The position numbers and the translations under genes are program-made. A stretch of DNA of 64,000 nucleotides, taken from the NCBI RefSeq assembly GCF_014648815.1, contig NZ_BMRV01000010.1, positions 186,001 through 250,000 of the forward strand, in the 5' to 3' direction. Shown in pieces: positions 59,205-64,000 of the stretch. Below the pieces are notes generated by a model. That model was not told where the DNA came from, made no database searches, and worked only from the letters and a program-made list of their open reading frames with translations. Numbering within the stretch: position 1 is the stretch's first letter; every line of letters starts with the position of its first letter. The stretch is from Streptomyces flaveolus. GTDB taxonomy: Bacteria > Actinomycetota > Actinomycetes > Streptomycetales > Streptomycetaceae.

Positions 59205-60488
59205 TCAGCGCTGGTAGCGGGCGAGTACGAGGTTGCCGTCCTCCTCCAGCCTCTCGCGCAGCGTCTCCATGCCGATCGCCCCGCTGTAGTACTCCTGGAG
59301 TGCCGGGGTGGCCACCTTGTCCTTCCACTCGGCGTAGCCGCGGACGGACTGCGCGGGGGCCGGGCGCAGGTGGGCCGCGAGGGCGGTGCCGGTGGCCCAG
59401 CCGTTCTCGGTCGTGTGCAGGGCGGGGTCCTCCAGGGCCCGGGTGCCGGTGGGCAGCATCCAGTCGCCGAGGGCGAGGCGGACCATGTTGTCCGGCTGGA
59501 GGAGGAAGTCGACGAACGCGACGGCCTCCTTCTTGTGCGGGCTGTCCTCGGCGACGGACAGCGTCTGCGGGCTGACGCCCTGGGCGAGCCCGTCGGCGCC
59601 GGCCGGGGCGGGCAGGACCTGCCAGTCGAAGCCCTCGGGTGCCTGCTGTTCGATCTGCTGGCGGTAGGAGAAGCCGAGCGGCACCATCGCGTACTTGCCC
59701 GCGAAGAAGCCGGGCAGGGTGTCGGAGCCGCCGCTGCCCAGGGTGGACGCGGAGGCGCTGCGGTCGCGGCCGACCTGGTCGTGGATCGTGCGCGGCACCA
59801 CCTGGTCGGCCTCCTCGAACCGGACGGTGACCCTGCCGTCCGCGTCGCGGTGGAACAGCTGCCCGCCGGTGGACAGCGACAGGTTGAGCGTGGCGGACAC
59901 GGGCTCCTTGAGCGGCCAGGCCACGCCGTACGTCCCGTCGCCGCTCAGCCGCTTGGTCACCTGCCGGAACTCCGGCCACGTCCAGGGGTGTTCAGGTGTC
60001 GGGATCCGGACGCCGGACTTCTCCAGCAGGGCCGTGTTGGCGATCAGGACGCGGGGTTCCTGGAGGAACGGCACGCCGTAGACGCCGTCGTCGAAGGTGA
60101 CCGTCTCCCAGCCGGCCCGGGGGATGTCGTTCTTCAGCCGCTGGGGCAGCAGGTCGGTGAGGTCGGCGAGGTAGCCGCCGTAGGCGAAGTCCGCGAGGTC
60201 GTCGGAAGCGTCGTGGATGATGTCCGGCGCCTCGCCACCCTCGAAGGAGGTGAGGAGCTGGTCGTGGACGCTGTCCCAGCTGCCCTGGACGTACTCGACC
60301 CGCACGTCCGGATGGGCCGCGTTCCACTCTTCCACCAGTTCCTTGTTGGCCTGCACGGACTCCTCCTGCCAGGCCAGGGACTGGAAACGCAGGGTGATCC
60401 GGCCGTCGTCGGCGTCACCGCCCGCGCCGGTGCAGGCCGCGAGCAGCAGGACGAGCGCGACGAGCACGGTGGTGGTCCTGGTGCGCAT
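59205..60488 (-). CDS. Sugar ABC transporter substrate-binding lipoprotein (427 aa)
   Basis: Signal peptide with lipobox Leu-Ala-Ala-Cys (Cys19). The mature part has the family-1 extracellular solute-binding fold (Glu-Glu-Trp-Asn-Ala-Ala-His-Pro-Asp-Val near 53; Ala-Pro-Asp-Ile-Ile-His near 86). It is the third gene of the importer, overlapping the upstream permease stop by one base (TGATG). The sugar is not evident. Confidence 0.94.
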   Translation of the reverse strand: MRTRTTTVLVALVLLLAACTGAGGDADDGRITLRFQSLAWQEESVQANKELVEEWNAAHPDVRVEYVQGSWDSVHDQLLTSFEGGEAPDIIHDASDDLADFAYGGYLADLTDLLPQRLKNDIPRAGWETVTFDDGVYGVPFLQEPRVLIANTALLEKSGVRIPTPEHPWTWPEFRQVTKRLSGDGTYGVAWPLKEPVSATLNLSLSTGGQLFHRDADGRVTVRFEEADQVVPRTIHDQVGRDRSASASTLGSGGSDTLPGFFAGKYAMVPLGFSYRQQIEQQAPEGFDWQVLPAPAGADGLAQGVSPQTLSVAEDSPHKKEAVAFVDFLLQPDNMVRLALGDWMLPTGTRALEDPALHTTENGWATGTALAAHLRPAPAQSVRGYAEWKDKVATPALQEYYSGAIGMETLRERLEEDGNLVLARYQR

Positions 60489-61321
60489 CAGCTCTTCACC
60501 GCCCCGGCGAGCATGCCGCCCGTGATCCGCCGCTGGATGAGGGCGAAGACGACCAGCGAGGGCAGCGTCGCGAGGAAGGCCGCCGCCGCCAGCGGGCCGA
60601 GGTCCGCGACGCCCTCGGCGCCGATGAAGTGGGTGAGCACGACCGGCAGCGTCTGTTTCTCCGGTGTCTTCAGCAGCACCAGCGCGAAGAAGAACTCGTT
60701 CCACGCGGTGATGAACGCGAACAGCGCCGTCGCCACGATCCCCGGTGCGAGCAGCGGCGCGGTCACCGAGACGAGGGTGCGCAGCCGCCCGGCCCCGTCG
60801 ACCGCGGCCGCCTCCTCCAGCTCGGCCGGCACGGCGCGGACGTATCCCGCGAGCATCCACAGCGCGAACGGCAGCGACCACACGACGTACACCATCACCA
60901 GCCCGGGCACGGAGTTGATCAGCCGGAGGTTCTTCAGGACCAGGAAGAGCGGGATGATCAGCAGGACGAAGGGGAAGGCCTGGCTGACCACGACCCACCC
61001 GGTGGCCGCCCTGGTGAGCCGGCCGCGGTGCCGGGCCATCACATACGCCATGGGCGTCGCGATGAGCACCGCGATCACGGCGGCGCCGAGGGCGGCGACC
61101 AGGGAGTTGAGCGCGGCGTGCAGCAGCGGCTGCTCGTCGAAGGCCTGCCGGAAGTTGTCGAGGGTGGGGTTCTCCGGGATCCAGGTGGGGTGAAGGCTCG
61201 CCAGCTCGCGCGGCGGTTTGAACGCGGTGGACAGGAGCCAGAGGAACGGGAAGGCCAGGAAGACGAGATAGGCGAGCAGCGCCGCGTACTGGCCCACGCG
61301 GGCTCCGGTCGAGGTCCTCAC
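60488..61321 (-). CDS. Sugar ABC transporter permease, MalG-like (277 aa)
   Basis: Six hydrophobic helices with the EAA loop (Glu-Leu-Glu-Glu-Ala-Ala-Ala-Val-Asp-Gly-Ala-Gly, about 170) that docks the ATPase. GTG 61321 overlaps the upstream permease stop (GTGA). No ATPase gene is visible in this operon, as is normal in Streptomyces, where a shared MsiK-type ATPase serves many sugar importers. Confidence 0.94.
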   Translation of the reverse strand: MRTSTGARVGQYAALLAYLVFLAFPFLWLLSTAFKPPRELASLHPTWIPENPTLDNFRQAFDEQPLLHAALNSLVAALGAAVIAVLIATPMAYVMARHRGRLTRAATGWVVVSQAFPFVLLIIPLFLVLKNLRLINSVPGLVMVYVVWSLPFALWMLAGYVRAVPAELEEAAAVDGAGRLRTLVSVTAPLLAPGIVATALFAFITAWNEFFFALVLLKTPEKQTLPVVLTHFIGAEGVADLGPLAAAAFLATLPSLVVFALIQRRITGGMLAGAVKS

Positions 61322-62253
61322 GCGTCGTCACCTCCCTTGAGCCGGCCGACGAGGAAGACGGCCAGCAGGACCGAGATCACGGCGACCATGACGCAGCCCA
61401 TCGCCGCCGCGTAACCGAACTGCCCGTAGCGGAAGGCCTCCTCGTAGGCGAAGAGCATGGGCAGCCGGGTCCTACCGCCGGGGCCACCGTTGGTCAGCAC
61501 GTAGACCAGGGCGAAGGAGTTGAAGTTCCAGATGAGGTTGAGCGCGGTGATGGCGAGCGCGACCGGTTTCAGGGCGGGCCAGGTGACCGTGCGGAAGCGG
61601 CGCCAGGCACCGGCGCCGTCGACCGCGGCGGCCTCGTGCAGCTCGCGCGGGGTGTTCTGCAGGCCGGCGAGCAGGGCGACCGTGGTCTGCGGCATGCCGG
61701 CCCAGACGCCGACGACGATCACGGCGGGCAGGGCCGTGGCCAGGCCGCTGAGCCAGTCGCGGCCGTCGCCGAGGCCGAGGTCGCGGAGGGTCTCGTTGAG
61801 GATGCCGGCGTCCGGGTTGTAGACCAGCCGCCACATGATGCCGACGACGACCTCGGGCATCGCCCAGGGAACGATCGCCAGGGCGCGGGCCAGCCAGCGC
61901 AGCCGCAGGTTCTGGTTGAGCAGCAGGGCGAGGCCGAGCGCGAGCAGGAACTGCGGCACGGTGACGCCGACCGCCCAGACCAGGCCGATGCGGAACGACT
62001 CCCAGAACAGCGTGTCGTGCAGCAGGTCCTGGAAGTTCAGGGTGCCGATCCACTGGGTGGGCTCGGTCCGGCCCGACTGGGCGTCGGTGAACGCCAGCAG
62101 GATGCCGTAGAGCAGCGGTCCGACGCTGAGCACCAGGATGGGGATCAGCGCGGGCAGCACCAGGAACCAGGCGCCGTGGCCGGGGTCGCGCCGTGGCCGG
62201 TCCCCGCCGGGCGCGCGGCGCGCCGGTCTCCTCACCTCGGTCTCCGATGTCAC
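61318..62253 (-). CDS. Sugar ABC transporter permease, MalF-like (311 aa)
   Basis: About six hydrophobic helices; EAA loop Glu-Leu-His-Glu-Ala-Ala-Ala-Val-Asp-Gly-Ala-Gly near residue 205. GTG 62253 is the only start that fits the basic N-terminus before the first helix. First gene of the importer operon; its promoter should lie in the 277 bp shared with the divergent phosphotransferase gene, where I recognised no clear operator. Confidence 0.94.
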   Translation of the reverse strand: MTSETEVRRPARRAPGGDRPRRDPGHGAWFLVLPALIPILVLSVGPLLYGILLAFTDAQSGRTEPTQWIGTLNFQDLLHDTLFWESFRIGLVWAVGVTVPQFLLALGLALLLNQNLRLRWLARALAIVPWAMPEVVVGIMWRLVYNPDAGILNETLRDLGLGDGRDWLSGLATALPAVIVVGVWAGMPQTTVALLAGLQNTPRELHEAAAVDGAGAWRRFRTVTWPALKPVALAITALNLIWNFNSFALVYVLTNGGPGGRTRLPMLFAYEEAFRYGQFGYAAAMGCVMVAVISVLLAVFLVGRLKGGDDA

Positions 62254-62530
62254 GTGGTCAGCCCCTTCGCGCGGCTCGGACGGGCCTGGTCATGGTCGTG
62301 AAGGCGCTGTGCCCCGTCAAGGGACCGCGCACACGCTCCCACCTGTACGAATGCGACACTGGCCGACGGATGGCGGGATCCCGACGGTGGACGCGCACGG
62401 CTGACCCGTGCCGGCGCCCGGCGGGGACCCGGGCCCGTCCCCGGCGACCGCACCGGCTCAGGCGCACCGCGCCTGCCGGTCGACGGCGGGGCGGTGACGA
62501 CGGACCAGGACGGACACGGAGAGGCGGACG

Positions 62531-63394
62531 ATGGACGAGGCACGGGCGCGGGAGGTACTGGCCGTGGCGGAGGTGCTGCCCGGCCCGGCGCGGGAGGCGC
62601 GGCTGCTCGCCCTCGGCGAGAACGCGGTCTTCGCCGCCGGCGACCTGGCCGTCAAGGTGGGCCGCGACGCCGAACTCGCCGGGCGGGCGAGCCGTGAACT
62701 GGCCGTCGCGGTGTGGCTGGAGGAGGCCGGTGTGCCCGCGGTGCGGGCGGCCCGGCCGGAGGCGCTGATGGTCGACGGACATCCCGTGACCGTGTGGCAC
62801 CGGCTGCCCGACGCCGTGCGGCCCACCGAACCGCGGGACGTGGCCGGACTGCTGCGGCTCGTCCACGCGCTGCCCTCCCCCTCCTTCGCGCTGCCGCCCC
62901 GCGAGCTGCTGGGCGGTGTGGAGCGCTGGCTGCGGCTCGCCGGCGACGCGATCGACCCCGCGGACGCGGCGTATCTGCGCGAGCGCCGCGACGGTTTCGC
63001 GACGGCCGCCGCCGCGCTCACCCCCCATCTGCCGCCGGGCCCGATCCACGGCGACGCGCTCCCCCGCAACGTGCACGTCGGTCCCGACGGTCCGGTCCTG
63101 GTCGACCTGGAGACCTTCTCCTCCGACCTGCGCGAGCACGACCTGGTGGTGATGGCCCTCAGCCGGGACCGCTACGGGCTGCCCGCCGAGGCGTACGACG
63201 CCTTCACGGCGACCTACGGCTGGGACGTGCGCGCATGGGACGGCTGCGCGGTGCTGCGCGGGGCCCGCGAGACGGCCAGCTGCGCCTGGGTGGCGCAGCA
63301 CGCGCCGAGCAACCCCAAGGCACTGGCCGAGTTCGAACGCAGGGTGGCGTCGCTGCGGGACGAGGATCCGACGGTGCGCTGGTATCCGTTCTGA
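62531..63394 (+). CDS. Aminoglycoside-phosphotransferase-fold protein (287 aa)
   Basis: A protein-kinase-like fold. N-terminal lobe with Ala-Val-Lys-Val-Gly at 40-44, the ATP-site Lys. The Brenner motif His-Gly-Asp-x4-Asn lies at 173-180, and the metal-binding Asp192 (Val-Asp-Leu-Glu-Thr-Phe). Members phosphorylate aminoglycosides, macrolides, choline, homoserine or sugars. Its place beside a sugar importer and a macrolide glycosyltransferase fits either antibiotic resistance or sugar kinase; the sequence does not decide. Confidence 0.9.
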   Translation: MDEARAREVLAVAEVLPGPAREARLLALGENAVFAAGDLAVKVGRDAELAGRASRELAVAVWLEEAGVPAVRAARPEALMVDGHPVTVWHRLPDAVRPTEPRDVAGLLRLVHALPSPSFALPPRELLGGVERWLRLAGDAIDPADAAYLRERRDGFATAAAALTPHLPPGPIHGDALPRNVHVGPDGPVLVDLETFSSDLREHDLVVMALSRDRYGLPAEAYDAFTATYGWDVRAWDGCAVLRGARETASCAWVAQHAPSNPKALAEFERRVASLRDEDPTVRWYPF

Positions 63395-63416
63395 CGGCTC
63401 GCCCGGCGGGACCGGG

Positions 63417-64000
63417 TCAGACCGGCTCGCCGGCCAACTCGCGGACCGGCCACGTCCCGTCGACGACGGCCGTGGCGTCGCCCTTGCGGCGCAGGAAGCT
63501 CTGGAAGTCCGCCGCCCACTGCGCGTACCACTCGATCTGGCGGTGGTGCAGCTCCGCCGGGCCGAGGGCGGCGACCTTGGGGTGGCGGCCGGCTATCGCG
63601 AAGGCCAGCCGGGCCGCGGCGAGGGCGTCGGCCGAGGCGTCGTGGGCGGCGTCGAGCGGGACGCCGTACTCCCGGCAGACCGCTTCCAGGTTGCGCTTGC
63701 CGCGCCGGTAGCGGTCCACGGAGCGGTCGATGGTGTACGGGTCTATGACGGGCGCGGGGTCCAGGCCGCCCAGGCGCTCCCGCAGGGACGGCAGCCCGTG
63801 GCGCCGCAGTTCGGCACTGAGCAGGGTGAGGTCGAAGGCCGCGTTGTAGGCGACGACCGGGACGCCCGCCCTCCAGTGGTCCGTGAGGACCGAGGCGATG
63901 GCGTCGGCGACCTGGTCGGCGGGGCGGCCCTCGGCGGCCGCGCGCTCGTTGCTGATGCCGTGCACCGCGACCGCGTCCGCCGGGATCTCCACGCCGGGGT
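63417..64000 (-). CDS. DnaQ-like 3'-5' exonuclease, N-terminus beyond right edge
   Basis: The frame continues past the right edge. The visible 194 residues begin after the Exo I motif (Asp-x-Glu), which is therefore missing from view. They contain the Exo-like Val-Ala-Val-His-Gly-Ile-Ser (typical 'NPGVEIPA...HGIS' segment), Exo II Ala-Tyr-Asn-Ala-Ala-Phe-Asp, and Exo IIIepsilon His-Asp-Ala-Ser-Ala-Asp-Ala. This is the DEDDh nuclease signature of polymerase III epsilon-like proteins. The C-terminal ~60 residues are a helical extension. A stand-alone exonuclease rather than the replicative subunit is likely, from its short length. Confidence 0.9.
   Translation of the reverse strand, partial: PGVEIPADAVAVHGISNERAAAEGRPADQVADAIASVLTDHWRAGVPVVAYNAAFDLTLLSAELRRHGLPSLRERLGGLDPAPVIDPYTIDRSVDRYRRGKRNLEAVCREYGVPLDAAHDASADALAAARLAFAIAGRHPKVAALGPAELHHRQIEWYAQWAADFQSFLRRKGDATAVVDGTWPVRELAGEPV

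Overview
The window is very GC-rich DNA with third-codon-position G/C bias, GTG and TTG starts, dense stop/start overlaps and families typical of Streptomyces. No tRNA, rRNA, insertion sequence, phage gene or CRISPR array was seen. Both edges cut through genes.

Left part (1 to about 29.6 kb): a type VII (ESX-like) secretion locus. On the minus strand, in transcription order, lie eccD, eccB, two small Esx-like helical proteins, a T7SS-associated protein, a 1,023-residue W-x-G protein with two repeat zones, a YbaB/EbfC-like protein, a third small Esx-like protein, and a giant gene that runs off the left edge after 5,228 codons. eccC is divergent from eccD on the plus strand and the mycosin protease gene converges on eccC. 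No eccE is visible. The giant protein is the most unusual object here. It has a T7SS-style helical N-terminus, a Gly/Pro-rich linker, four tandem ~200-residue modules, and two homologous helical-solenoid copies at a period of about 1,710 codons. I found no cysteine codon in the part that is visible. A TGACGT-containing element recurs upstream of four of the locus's genes.

Middle (29.6 to 41.8 kb): a gene-poor, less GC-rich gap with one small unknown ORF and a frameshifted fragment of an AraC-type regulator. Then come an ECF sigma factor with its DGPF (YciI-like) partner, a lipoprotein, a small unknown protein, a VOC protein tail-to-tail with an intact AraC-type regulator (the fragment's paralogue), a BrkB-family membrane protein, an AidB-like acyl-CoA dehydrogenase, a GAF-domain regulator, a secreted protein and a GNAT acetyltransferase.

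41.9 to 51.4 kb: a complete assimilatory sulfur operon. A short leader peptide precedes sulfite reductase, a tiny zinc-ribbon protein, cysH, cysC, cysD, cysN, a sulfonate-type ABC transporter (ssuA, ssuB, ssuC) and a sirohydrochlorin-chelatase-like protein. Sulfate is activated by CysDN and CysC, reduced by CysH and the siroheme sulfite reductase, and the chelatase-like protein could make the siroheme. The order resembles the sulfur cluster I remember from S. coelicolor.

Right part (51.4 to 64 kb): a DUF1697 protein with an out-of-frame coding remnant at its 3' end, an MMPL transporter, a Tat-exported multicopper oxidase with a small membrane protein divergent from a LysR regulator, a macrolide-type glycosyltransferase, a three-gene sugar ABC importer, an aminoglycoside-phosphotransferase-fold protein, and a 3'-5' exonuclease cut by the right edge.
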